DNA of 64,000 nt from contig CAYFFG010000011.1 in assembly GCA_964342355.1 (NCBI GenBank), positions 33,498 to 97,497 on the forward strand, given 5' to 3'. The position numbers and the translations under genes are program-made. This document shows positions 36,146 through 44,380 of this stretch, piece after piece. Position 1 is the first letter of the stretch. Every line of letters starts with the position of its first letter. This stretch comes from Hirschia sp964342355. GTDB lineage: Bacteria; Pseudomonadota; Alphaproteobacteria; Caulobacterales; Hyphomonadaceae. The notes beneath the pieces were generated by a model. It was not told where the DNA came from and did no database searches. It saw nothing but the letters and a program-made list of their open reading frames with translations.

Positions 36146-36934
36146 ATGCCGATGTCTTCCGAAACCGTACTCTTGAAAGAGGCATCTGGAATTGGCGAAA
36201 TCATCCTTAATAGGCCGAAACAGAGAAATGCGCTAAACGAGGAAATGTGGAAGGCCTTACCGGCCGCTATCAACCATCATAATGAAAATTCTAAAATTAG
36301 TGTGATTGTGATTCATGGTGGTGAAAACGGACATTTTGCGGCTGGAGCCGACATCAAGGAATTCACTCGCGTTTATGCAAACCATGAAAATGGCTCAAAG
36401 TACCATAAGCTCATCGCTTATTGTCTTGATACTATTTATGAAAGCAAAAAGCCGACAATCGCAGCAATCAGCGGATCTTGTGTTGGCGGAGGTGTCGCTT
36501 TGGCCACGGCGTGCGACATCCGTATCGCAGACCAATCTGCTAAATTCGCGGTTACCCCAGCAAAACTTGGATTTGTTTACCCACCAGATGAAACAGAAAA
36601 ATTGATCAACGTCATTGGTCCTTCACGCGCGAAAATGATGATTTTTTCAGGCGCACTTTATGATGTGGATTTTGCTTTTCGAATTGGTCTCGTCGATGAA
36701 ATCGCTACAGAAAGAGCATATCAATCTGCTGTGGAATTAGCTTCAGTGCTGGTAACCAACTCTCAATGGTCGCTGCAGCACACCAAGCTCATGGTGCACA
36801 GCTTTATAGGCTCAAAAGATCAGTCCACAACGCGGCAAGCCATCTTCAAAGACACAATAGAAAACAGCGATTTCAAAGAGGGCGTCAACGCTTTCATCCA
36901 AAAGCGTTCGCCAGTTTTTAAAGCACTCAAATAA
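36146..36934 (+). CDS. Enoyl-CoA hydratase/isomerase family protein
   Basis: A 262-residue crotonase with GEIILNRPKQRNALNEEMW, the oxyanion-hole motif HFAAGADIKEF and SGSCVGGGVALATACDIRIA. The glutamate pair of true hydratases is not conserved in full: PAKLGFVYPPDETEKL holds a single candidate, so isomerase or other activities are possible. It is divergent from acs and abuts lpdA end-to-end (convergent). A fatty-acid or branched acyl-CoA substrate is likely but unspecified. Confidence 0.88.
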   Translation: MPMSSETVLLKEASGIGEIILNRPKQRNALNEEMWKALPAAINHHNENSKISVIVIHGGENGHFAAGADIKEFTRVYANHENGSKYHKLIAYCLDTIYESKKPTIAAISGSCVGGGVALATACDIRIADQSAKFAVTPAKLGFVYPPDETEKLINVIGPSRAKMMIFSGALYDVDFAFRIGLVDEIATERAYQSAVELASVLVTNSQWSLQHTKLMVHSFIGSKDQSTTRQAIFKDTIENSDFKEGVNAFIQKRSPVFKALK

Positions 36935-38353
36935 CTAGATGTGAAGCGCGCGCCCGAATGCGTCGAGCGTGCTTTCATGCATCATTTCTGACAACGTTGG
37001 GTGCGGGAAAATCGTTTCCATAATTTCTGCTTCAGTCAGCTCACCCTGGCGAGCGATCGCGAAGCCTTGTATCAGCTCCGTCACTTCCGCGCCAGCCATG
37101 TGAGCACCGAGCAAGGCTCCTGTTTTCTCATCAAAAACCGTTTTAATGAGTCCTTCCTGCTCGCCCAACGCGATCGCTTTGCCATTCCCTATAAATGGGA
37201 ACCGACCGACTTTGACTTTATGACCTTTTTGTCTGGCAGCTTCTTCAGTGAGACCCACAGAGGCAACCTGTGGATGACAATAGGTACAACCTGGTATGTT
37301 GTCCGTTTTGAACGGATGCGGATTTTTGCCCGCAATTTGTTCTACACAGACCACACCTTCATGACTTGCTTTGTGAGCAAGCCATGGCGGGCCTGTTAGG
37401 TCACCAATTGCATAAAGACCAGGAACGCCTGTACGCCCAAAAGCATCCACCGTTACATGCGTGCGATCAATTTCTACGCCCAATTGTTCAAGACCTAAAC
37501 CTTCAACATTCCCTACAATCCCAACAGCAACAATAACGTGGTCAAATTCAGCAGATTCTGCTTTGCCGTTCGCTAACTTGAAATTTGCTGTGACGCTGGT
37601 TCCGGCTTTGTTGAGCGATGAGACCTGCGCACCTTTAATAAACTTCATCCCCTGCTTGGAGAGCTGTTTCTCAACAAAAGCCGAAATCTCTTCGTCTTCG
37701 ACGGGTAAGATGCGGTTCATCGCTTCAACAACAGTTGTTTCAGCCCCTAGCGTGTTAAAGAAACTGGCAAACTCAATCCCGATAGCCCCAGAGCCCACCA
37801 CAAGCAATTTCTTGGGCATTGTTTTCGGGACCAGAGCCTCTCGGTAAGTCCAAATTCGATCGCCATCTGGTTCAAGTCCAGCTTGAGGTATTGTCCTTGC
37901 GCGCGCGCCAGTTGCAAGAATGACGTGCTTGGCTGTGTAAACACCTTCGCTTTTCCCATCCTTAACCACAACACTTGGTGCAGGTTTACCGGGTTTAAGG
38001 CTACCAGTTCCTTCAAGAACAGTGATTTTGTGTTTCTTCATCAGGAAGCCCACGCCAGTTGTGAGCTGTTTTGCAACACCTCTGGACCGTTCCACGATTT
38101 TGCCTAGGTCTGCCTTTAGCCCATCTACTTTCAAACCAAACGCCTCGGCATGATTTGCAAGATGATAGATTTCTGACGATCGCAATAACGCCTTGGTTGG
38201 AATACAGCCCCAGTTGAGACAAATACCACCAAGTTGATCGCGCTCAACAATAGCGGTCTTTAATCCTAGTTGAGCACCCCGAATGGCGGTAACGTACCCA
38301 CCTGGCCCAGATCCAACGACAATCAAGTCAAAACTATCTTTTGCGTTCGCCAC
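36935..38353 (-). CDS. lpdA: Dihydrolipoamide dehydrogenase (E3)
   Basis: A 472-residue flavoprotein disulfide reductase: FAD motif DLIVVGSGPGGYVTAIRGAQ, redox-active pair in GGICLNWGCIPTKALL, NAD-binding GSGAIGIEFASFF, and the C-terminal catalytic FPHPTLSEMMHE (His-Glu). It reoxidises dihydrolipoamide in the pyruvate dehydrogenase complex. It lies 45 bp after pdhC and ends against the convergent crotonase. It is the last gene of the pdhABC-lpdA run. Confidence 0.96.
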   Translation of the reverse strand: MANAKDSFDLIVVGSGPGGYVTAIRGAQLGLKTAIVERDQLGGICLNWGCIPTKALLRSSEIYHLANHAEAFGLKVDGLKADLGKIVERSRGVAKQLTTGVGFLMKKHKITVLEGTGSLKPGKPAPSVVVKDGKSEGVYTAKHVILATGARARTIPQAGLEPDGDRIWTYREALVPKTMPKKLLVVGSGAIGIEFASFFNTLGAETTVVEAMNRILPVEDEEISAFVEKQLSKQGMKFIKGAQVSSLNKAGTSVTANFKLANGKAESAEFDHVIVAVGIVGNVEGLGLEQLGVEIDRTHVTVDAFGRTGVPGLYAIGDLTGPPWLAHKASHEGVVCVEQIAGKNPHPFKTDNIPGCTYCHPQVASVGLTEEAARQKGHKVKVGRFPFIGNGKAIALGEQEGLIKTVFDEKTGALLGAHMAGAEVTELIQGFAIARQGELTEAEIMETIFPHPTLSEMMHESTLDAFGRALHI

Positions 38354-38398
38354 TGCGTCGCTCCTTAAAGGTAGATTGTGTTCTTTTAGTTGTAACGC

Positions 38399-39709
38399 TT
38401 AGAGAAGCATTGCTTCAGGCGTTTCTACGTATTTTTTGAACGCTTGCAGCCACTTCGCTCCTTCAGCGCCACCAATTACTCTATGGTCGCACGACAGTGT
38501 CACCGTCATCACCGTTGCCGCAGCCAACTGTCCATTGTCGGCAATCACCGGCCGCTTTTCACCGGCGCCGACTGAAAGGATCATTCCCTCTGGCGGGTTG
38601 ATGATTGAGCCAAAGGTTTTAATGCCAAACATGCCAAGGTTAGAGATTGAAAAAGTGCCTCCCATGTACTCTTGAGGGGCCAGCTTTCTGTCGCGCGCCC
38701 GCACAGCCAAATCTTTCATTTCTTCGGAGATGACAGAGAGCCCCTTTGACTGAGCATCTCTGATCACAGGAGTGATAAGTCCGCCATCAATTGCGACCGC
38801 CACCGAAATATGCGCCGATTTATGATAAGCAATTCCCTTGTCAGAGTAGCTTGCGTTACAATCTGGTTCATCCATTAAGGCCAAAGCAGATGCTTTGATA
38901 AGCATGTCGTTTACTGAGACTTTTACGCCTTCAGGAGCTGCAGCGTTAAGCCCAGCTCTTGCAGCCAACAGTTTGTCCAACTGTATGTCTACAGTTAGAG
39001 GGAAATGCGGAACCTGCATGAAACTTTCTGTCAGACGACGCGCAACAGTTTTCCGCATGCCGTCCAGTGGAACCAATTCATAACTGTCTGGTGCGTAGAC
39101 ACGGTCATCTAACACCTGAGGCATGATTAACCCATCAGGCGCGCTGCCAGCTTTGGCTGCGCCCTGAGAAGCAAACGGAGAGCCGGATTCCGCATTCTCA
39201 ACATCTGACAATACAATTCGCCCACGTGGACCTGTGCCTTTAACTTCCTTAAGGTCTACGCCTTTTTGCTGCGCTACTCGTTTCGCCAACGGTGATGCAA
39301 ATAATCGGTCCTCACCTGATTTGGATGATGAGATGGCAGAAGCTGACGCTGATCCATTACTCTTATTTTTTTTCGGCTCAATTTCCGTAGGTGCTGGACT
39401 GGCCTCAGAACCTTCTGTTATTTTAGTTAGTTGATCAGCGGGCCCGTTGATAGAAGCTACATCCTCGCCTTCTTCCGCTAAAACAGCGATGACGGAATTT
39501 ACTTTCACACCCTCAGCGCCTTCATCAACCAGAATGACAGCTACTGTGCCTTCATCAACTGCTTCCACTTCCATAGTGGCTTTGTCGGTTTCGATCTCTG
39601 CAATGACATCTCCTGGCCCAATTTGATCGCCCGCTTTGACGTGCCACTTGGACAATATGCCCTCTTCCATAGTTGGAGACAGAGCGGGCATCGTAATATT
39701 TATCGGCAT
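38399..39709 (-). CDS. pdhC: Pyruvate dehydrogenase E2, dihydrolipoyl acetyltransferase
   Basis: A 436-residue E2: one N-terminal lipoyl domain (ETDKATMEVEAVDEG, lipoylated Lys), a linker, a peripheral-subunit-binding domain (FASPLAKRVAQQKGVDLKEV) and a catalytic core ending with SCDHRVIGGAEGAKWLQAF (catalytic His-Asp region). It transfers acetyl groups to CoA and forms the complex core. It follows pdhB by 52 bp. Confidence 0.96.
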   Translation of the reverse strand: MPINITMPALSPTMEEGILSKWHVKAGDQIGPGDVIAEIETDKATMEVEAVDEGTVAVILVDEGAEGVKVNSVIAVLAEEGEDVASINGPADQLTKITEGSEASPAPTEIEPKKNKSNGSASASAISSSKSGEDRLFASPLAKRVAQQKGVDLKEVKGTGPRGRIVLSDVENAESGSPFASQGAAKAGSAPDGLIMPQVLDDRVYAPDSYELVPLDGMRKTVARRLTESFMQVPHFPLTVDIQLDKLLAARAGLNAAAPEGVKVSVNDMLIKASALALMDEPDCNASYSDKGIAYHKSAHISVAVAIDGGLITPVIRDAQSKGLSVISEEMKDLAVRARDRKLAPQEYMGGTFSISNLGMFGIKTFGSIINPPEGMILSVGAGEKRPVIADNGQLAAATVMTVTLSCDHRVIGGAEGAKWLQAFKKYVETPEAMLL

Positions 39710-39761
39710 CTAGGCAGTCTCCAGCGAGATGTTCTGAATCAAGTTAAAGGCCACTAACTTC

Positions 39762-41153
39762 TCACACATAACAAACTTGTTTTGCTGCTTGAATGATGTC
39801 TTCCACGCCTGGAAGCGAAAGTGCTTCCAAATTACCAGCGTATGGGAGGGGAACATCTTTTTGATGAACTCGAGCGGGTGGCGCATCAAGATAATCAAAA
39901 GCGTCGCTGACGACACGAGCAGAAATTTCCGCACCAACGCCAAAATTTCCCCATCCTTCTTCACAGCAAACCACACGATTGGTTTTTTTGACGCTTTCGA
40001 TAACTGTATCGATATCCAGAGGACGGATTGTGCGAAGGTCGATGACTTCCGCATCTATGCCGTTCTCGTACAAGGTGTCAGCAGCTTTCAGTGCAAACCC
40101 AACCATTCTTGAGTGCGCAACCAGCGTTACATCTTTCCCCTCACGCCGCACCTTTGCCTTACCGATCGGCAGAACATAGTCGTCCAAATCAGGGACTTCA
40201 AAGCTTTCTCCATAAAGAAGCTCGTGCTCTAAAAAGACAACTGGGTTTGGATCACGGATGGCGGCCTTAAGCAGCCCTTTTGCATCAGCCGCATCGTAAG
40301 GCGCGACCACTTTCAAACCAGGCACCTGTCCATACCAAGCTGAATAGTCCTGTGAGTGCTGCGCGCCTACACGAGCCGCTGCACCGTTCGGACCACGAAA
40401 AACAATGGGACAGCCCATCTGCCCGCCAGACATATACAATGTCTTCGCAGCTGAGTTGATTATGTGATCAATGGCCTGCATGGCGAAGTTGAAGGTCATA
40501 AACTCGACAACAGGTTTCAATCCACCGAATGCTGCCCCCACACCCAATCCTGCAAACCCATGTTCGGTAATCGGGGTATCGACCACACGCTGGTCACCAA
40601 ACTCTTGTAGTAGCTCGCGTGTAACCTTATAGGCGCCCTGGTACTGAGCAACTTCTTCCCCCATCACAAACACAGCTTCGTCTCGGCGCATTTCTTCCGC
40701 CATCGCGTCTCTTAACGCATCACGAATAGTCTGCGTCTTAAAGCCTACATCATCTGGAAGGTCTGGATCTGATAGCTGTCGCAACGCAGGTGGTTGGTTG
40801 TGGCCAATGCCTGAAAATTCTGTTTCAAGCTCGTCAGATTCTACAGAGGACTGTGTCGATTGTTCAGACTGTTGAGCCGGAGCGTTTTGTGAAACGTCCT
40901 CTACGCGTTCGCCTTCTTCAGCGAGCACAGCGATTACGGCATTCACTTTGACCGCCTCGGTGCCTTCCGCCACTAGGATTTTTGCAAGCACTCCCTCGTC
41001 GACCGCTTCAACTTCCATTGTAGCTTTGTCAGTTTCAATCTCCGCGAGCACGTCACCAGGTGATATCTTATCGCCTTCAGACTTTAGCCACCGTGTTAAG
41101 GTGCCTTCTTCCATTGTTGGAGAGAGGGCAGGCATAAGGATTTCTACGGACAT
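39762..41153 (-). CDS. pdhB: Pyruvate dehydrogenase E1 beta subunit with N-terminal lipoyl domain
   Basis: A 463-residue E1-beta. Unlike the E1-beta of most bacteria it starts with a lipoyl domain (EILMPALSPTMEEGTL, ETDKATMEVEAVDEG), then a linker and the transketolase-like domain starting VGFKTQTIRDALRDAMAEEM, with GVGAAFGGLKPVVEFMTFNF. This fusion is characteristic of alphaproteobacteria. I chose ATG 41153 because GGGAGGTG lies 6-8 bases upstream inside the pdhA end; an upstream in-frame start is rejected. It lies 5 bp from the pdhA stop. Confidence 0.96.
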   Translation of the reverse strand: MSVEILMPALSPTMEEGTLTRWLKSEGDKISPGDVLAEIETDKATMEVEAVDEGVLAKILVAEGTEAVKVNAVIAVLAEEGERVEDVSQNAPAQQSEQSTQSSVESDELETEFSGIGHNQPPALRQLSDPDLPDDVGFKTQTIRDALRDAMAEEMRRDEAVFVMGEEVAQYQGAYKVTRELLQEFGDQRVVDTPITEHGFAGLGVGAAFGGLKPVVEFMTFNFAMQAIDHIINSAAKTLYMSGGQMGCPIVFRGPNGAAARVGAQHSQDYSAWYGQVPGLKVVAPYDAADAKGLLKAAIRDPNPVVFLEHELLYGESFEVPDLDDYVLPIGKAKVRREGKDVTLVAHSRMVGFALKAADTLYENGIDAEVIDLRTIRPLDIDTVIESVKKTNRVVCCEEGWGNFGVGAEISARVVSDAFDYLDAPPARVHQKDVPLPYAGNLEALSLPGVEDIIQAAKQVCYV

Positions 41154-41158
41154 CTTAC

Positions 41159-42175
41159 TCACACCTCCCGCAGCACATCTGTCCAAAGCTCAGACGGGTC
41201 TGGCTCAGGACTCGATTGTGCTAATTCAGCACTTTTGTTCACAACAGCACGAACTTCCTTGTCGATCGCTTTAAGGCTTTCTTCTGTTGCTGTTCCGTTT
41301 TCGAGCAAAGTCTTTTTCAATCCGTCAATGGGATCGTGATGTGATCGAATGTCATCAACTTCTTCGCGTTTTCGATACTTTGCCGGGTCTGACATAGAAT
41401 GACCGCGATATCGGTACGTCTTCATCTCCAGAATATACGGCCCTTTGCCGGACCGGATAAACTTTACTGCATTTTCGGCAGCTTCATGGACCTTAAGGAC
41501 ATCCATTCCATCCACCTCTTCACCAGGTATCTCAAAGGATATACCGCGTTTATATAACTCGGTTTCCGCAGATGCCCGTGATACCGCAGTCCCCATCGCA
41601 TACTGGTTGTTTTCTATTACGTAGAGGATGGGGAGTTTCCACAGCGAAGCCATGTTGAAAGCTTCATAGACCTGCCCCTGGTTGGCTGCTCCATCTCCAA
41701 AATAGGCAACTGAAATATTGTCATTACCCTTGTATTTGTTTGCGAAAGCCAAGCCAGTTCCGATCGGCACCTGGGCCCCTACAATTCCGTGTCCACCAAA
41801 GAAATTCTTTTCTTTGGAAAACATATGCATGGAACCGCCTTTTCCTCGGGAATAACCACCTTCACGTCCGGTGAGTTCGGCCATCACGCCGTCAGCGGAC
41901 ATTCCACAAGCCAACATATGTCCGTGGTCTCTGTAACCAGTGATCACCTGATCACCTTCTTTCAGAGCGTTTTGAACACCCACCACAACAGCTTCCTGGC
42001 CAATATATAAGTGACAGAAACCAGCGATAAGGCCCATACCGTAGAGCTGTCCCGCTTTCTCTTCGAAGCGGCGGATCAACAGCATATCCTCATAATACTT
42101 CAGCAGTTCTTCTTTTGATGCTGACGCGCCAGACGTGGTTTTTTTCTTCGTGGAAGTGGATTTATCAGAAGCCAC
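41159..42175 (-). CDS. pdhA: Pyruvate dehydrogenase E1 alpha subunit
   Basis: A 338-residue E1-alpha with the thiamine diphosphate motif GDGAANQGQVYEAFNMASLW and ENNQYAMGTAVSRAS, and the phospho-loop-like RYRGHSMSDPAKYR. I start it at GTG 42175 (VASDKSTS), with GGAGGG five bases upstream; the longer frame adds 30 residues without family support. It decarboxylates pyruvate together with PdhB. Gene order pdhA-pdhB-pdhC-lpdA is intact. Confidence 0.95.
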   Translation of the reverse strand: MASDKSTSTKKKTTSGASASKEELLKYYEDMLLIRRFEEKAGQLYGMGLIAGFCHLYIGQEAVVVGVQNALKEGDQVITGYRDHGHMLACGMSADGVMAELTGREGGYSRGKGGSMHMFSKEKNFFGGHGIVGAQVPIGTGLAFANKYKGNDNISVAYFGDGAANQGQVYEAFNMASLWKLPILYVIENNQYAMGTAVSRASAETELYKRGISFEIPGEEVDGMDVLKVHEAAENAVKFIRSGKGPYILEMKTYRYRGHSMSDPAKYRKREEVDDIRSHHDPIDGLKKTLLENGTATEESLKAIDKEVRAVVNKSAELAQSSPEPDPSELWTDVLREV

Positions 42176-42311
42176 ACAGACCCTCCATGACCCGTTTGTT
42201 ACGATAGAACAGTAAGAATTATCGAGACGTCCAGTCAGAGCTGCTATGCAAATGTGATGCTGCAACGCACCAAGTTATGCGTAAAAATAATTCTCTACCA
42301 ACACTACTTTA

Positions 42312-42593
42312 TTACTCAACAACGACGAGGTACTCGTCTTCACGCGCATAGGCTAACTTTTTCCGCGCAATTTCTTCAACATAATCCAAATCGAGAGTCT
42401 CAGGTCTGAGACGTTTGATTCTGTCTTTAATCTCTTGTTTTTCCGCTCGTAGTTCAAGAAGTTCGGCGCTTAACGCCTTTTCATTTTTTTGAAGCTGGGT
42501 CCAGCGAGCCAATCCTTGATCACCGACAAGCGCATGATAAGCGAAGTAACATAACACTAAACAAAGTAAGATGTTCGCCGCGGAAGAACGCAT
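42312..42593 (-). CDS. ftsB: Septum formation initiator FtsB/DivIC-like
   Basis: A 93-residue protein with one N-terminal membrane helix (ANILLCLVLCYFAYHALVG) followed by a coiled coil (QLQKNEKALSAELLELRAEK) and a conserved LDYVEEIARKKLAYARE end. This is the FtsB/DivIC layout for divisome assembly. In alphaproteobacteria it lies between eno and pdhA, as here. Confidence 0.9.
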   Translation of the reverse strand: MRSSAANILLCLVLCYFAYHALVGDQGLARWTQLQKNEKALSAELLELRAEKQEIKDRIKRLRPETLDLDYVEEIARKKLAYAREDEYLVVVE

Positions 42594-42681
42594 AAAAATT
42601 CGGACCCTAATTCAAATTCCACAGATAAATTGACCGAGTTATATTAATTACTGATTGATTATTTTTGATGCACCGCAAAAC

Positions 42682-42716
42682 AAAAAAGGCCGCCAAGATA
42701 TCTTCTCGGCGGCCTT
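42682..42716 (-). terminator. Intrinsic terminator of eno
   Basis: A perfect 9-bp stem AAGGCCGCC/GGCGGCCTT (42686-42694 with 42708-42716) is followed on the minus strand by T6. It lies 16 bp after the eno stop and separates eno from ftsB-pdh. Confidence 0.85.
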
Positions 42717-42731
42717 ACAATGGGTGTTCTT

Positions 42732-44009
42732 CTAAATGCGAATCGACTTGCGTCCGAGATAAGCACCCAAGTCATCCAACTCTTCTTCAATGCGAAGAAG
42801 CTGGTTATATTTTGCCAGCCTGTCTGAGCGGGCAAGAGAACCAGTTTTGATCTGTCCGCAGTTCGTAGCTACAGCAAGGTCAGCAATGGTTGCATCCTCT
42901 GTTTCACCTGAGCGGTGTGACATAACAGCAGTATAGCCATTTGAAATCGCCAGATTAACTGCATCTAGAGTTTCAGTCAGTGTTCCGATCTGATTGACTT
43001 TGATCAGTATCGAATTGGCTGCTCCCATTTCGATACCCTGAGCAAGACGCTTTGAATTCGTCACGAACAGGTCGTCACCCACCAGCTGACATTTGTTGCC
43101 AATGATCTCAGTGAGCGTTTTCCAACCATCCCAGTCATCTTCCGCCATCCCGTCTTCGATAGACACGATTGGGTATTTTGACACCAGATCAGCAAGGTAA
43201 TTGGCCATGCCTTCTGAATCGAGGGATTTCCCTTCGCCGGCCAACTCATACTTACCGTTCTTGTAGAACTCAGTTGAGGCGGCATCCAGGGCAAGCACAC
43301 AGTCATCACCAGGCTTATAGCCAGCCTTCTCGATAGACTTCATTATGAATGAAATTGCATCTTCTGTAGACGAAAGGTTTGGCGCAAAACCACCCTCGTC
43401 ACCAACCGATGTGCTGTGACCAGCTTCTGATAGCCCTTTTTTCAGGGCGTGGAATACTTCCGTTCCCATGCGAAGCGCTTCAGAGAATGTCTCAGCGCCA
43501 ACTGGCATCACCATGAATTCCTGCACGTCGATAGGGTTGTCGGCGTGCTCTCCGCCATTGATGATATTCATCATTGGCGTTGGGAGCACGTGCGCGTTTG
43601 CTCCGCCAACATAACGATAAAGCGAAAGGCTGGAGGCGTCCGCAGCCGCTTTCGCAGTCGCCATTGAAACACCAAGAATTGCATTAGCGCCTAAACGAGA
43701 CTTAGTTTCAGTTCCGTCAAGTTCACACATAATGGCGTCGATGCGGCGTTGGTTCTCAGCGTCCTCACCGACTAGTGTTTCATATATTTCGGTATTTACC
43801 GCCGTAACGGCTTTCAACACACCTTTGCCACCATAACGGGATTTGTCCCCATCACGCAGCTCATGCGCTTCATACGCGCCTGTGGATGCGCCAGACGGCA
43901 CAGCCGCACGCCCCATTGTGCCGTCTTCCAACGTCACATCGACTTCAACAGTCGGATTACCACGGCTGTCTAGAATTTCGCGCGCAAATACGTCGACGAT
44001 TTCGGTCAT
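42732..44009 (-). CDS. eno: Enolase
   Basis: A 425-residue enolase starting MTEIVDVFAREILDSRGNPT at ATG 44009, with GAGGAACG upstream. It has the Mg-binding and catalytic segments FMVMPVGAETFSEALRMG, VGDEGGFAP, SIEDGMAEDDW, ILIKVNQIGTLTET, and the closing SHRSGETEDATIADLAVA. It converts 2-phosphoglycerate to phosphoenolpyruvate. It is followed by a strong terminator. A longer in-frame start adds 15 residues that do not belong to the family. Confidence 0.97.
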   Translation of the reverse strand: MTEIVDVFAREILDSRGNPTVEVDVTLEDGTMGRAAVPSGASTGAYEAHELRDGDKSRYGGKGVLKAVTAVNTEIYETLVGEDAENQRRIDAIMCELDGTETKSRLGANAILGVSMATAKAAADASSLSLYRYVGGANAHVLPTPMMNIINGGEHADNPIDVQEFMVMPVGAETFSEALRMGTEVFHALKKGLSEAGHSTSVGDEGGFAPNLSSTEDAISFIMKSIEKAGYKPGDDCVLALDAASTEFYKNGKYELAGEGKSLDSEGMANYLADLVSKYPIVSIEDGMAEDDWDGWKTLTEIIGNKCQLVGDDLFVTNSKRLAQGIEMGAANSILIKVNQIGTLTETLDAVNLAISNGYTAVMSHRSGETEDATIADLAVATNCGQIKTGSLARSDRLAKYNQLLRIEEELDDLGAYLGRKSIRI

Positions 44010-44099
44010 GTTCGTTCCTCTTGTCCCTGGGAGAAATGAGAGGACCGCCATCACCGTTTGGCGCCGAAGGAGCGCGCGATGGCAGCCCCAAATAAAGAA

Positions 44100-44282
44100 C
44101 TAGTCTTCTTTTGGCTCAAGAACCTGCTTGCCGCGATACATTCCTGATTTCAGGTCAATGTGGTGCGGACGGCGCAGTTCGCCTGAGTCCTGGTCTTCTA
44201 CGTATGTCGCACCCTTCAGGCGGTCGTGAGCACGACGCATGCCACGCTTGGAGGGCGTTGTCTTCCGCTTGGGGACAGCCAT
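44100..44282 (-). CDS. rpmF: 50S ribosomal protein L32
   Basis: A 60-residue L32 beginning MAVPKRKTTPSKRGMRRAHD, with the hallmark basic N-terminus and a C-terminus ending VLEPKED. It lacks the zinc-binding cysteines, as alphaproteobacterial L32 does. It is preceded by a hairpin in the pyrG-rpmF gap. Between pyrG and eno many alphaproteobacteria have kdsA; here the space holds only rpmF. Confidence 0.96.
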   Translation of the reverse strand: MAVPKRKTTPSKRGMRRAHDRLKGATYVEDQDSGELRRPHHIDLKSGMYRGKQVLEPKED

Positions 44283-44302
44283 GATCTAAGCCTCAAAATT
44301 GG

Positions 44303-44324
44303 AAAAGGCGGCTATGCGGCCGCC
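44303..44324 (-). terminator. Hairpin with short T-run between pyrG and rpmF
   Basis: GGCGGC-N6-GCCGCC (44307-44324) followed on the minus strand by TTTT. A weak terminator or attenuator after pyrG is likely; it lies in the rpmF leader, 20 bp before the rpmF start. Confidence 0.5.
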
Positions 44325-44380
44325 AAAATCAGCGCGTTACATACGCCGAGGAAGTTCAGGATGCAACCCCTATTCTAGCT

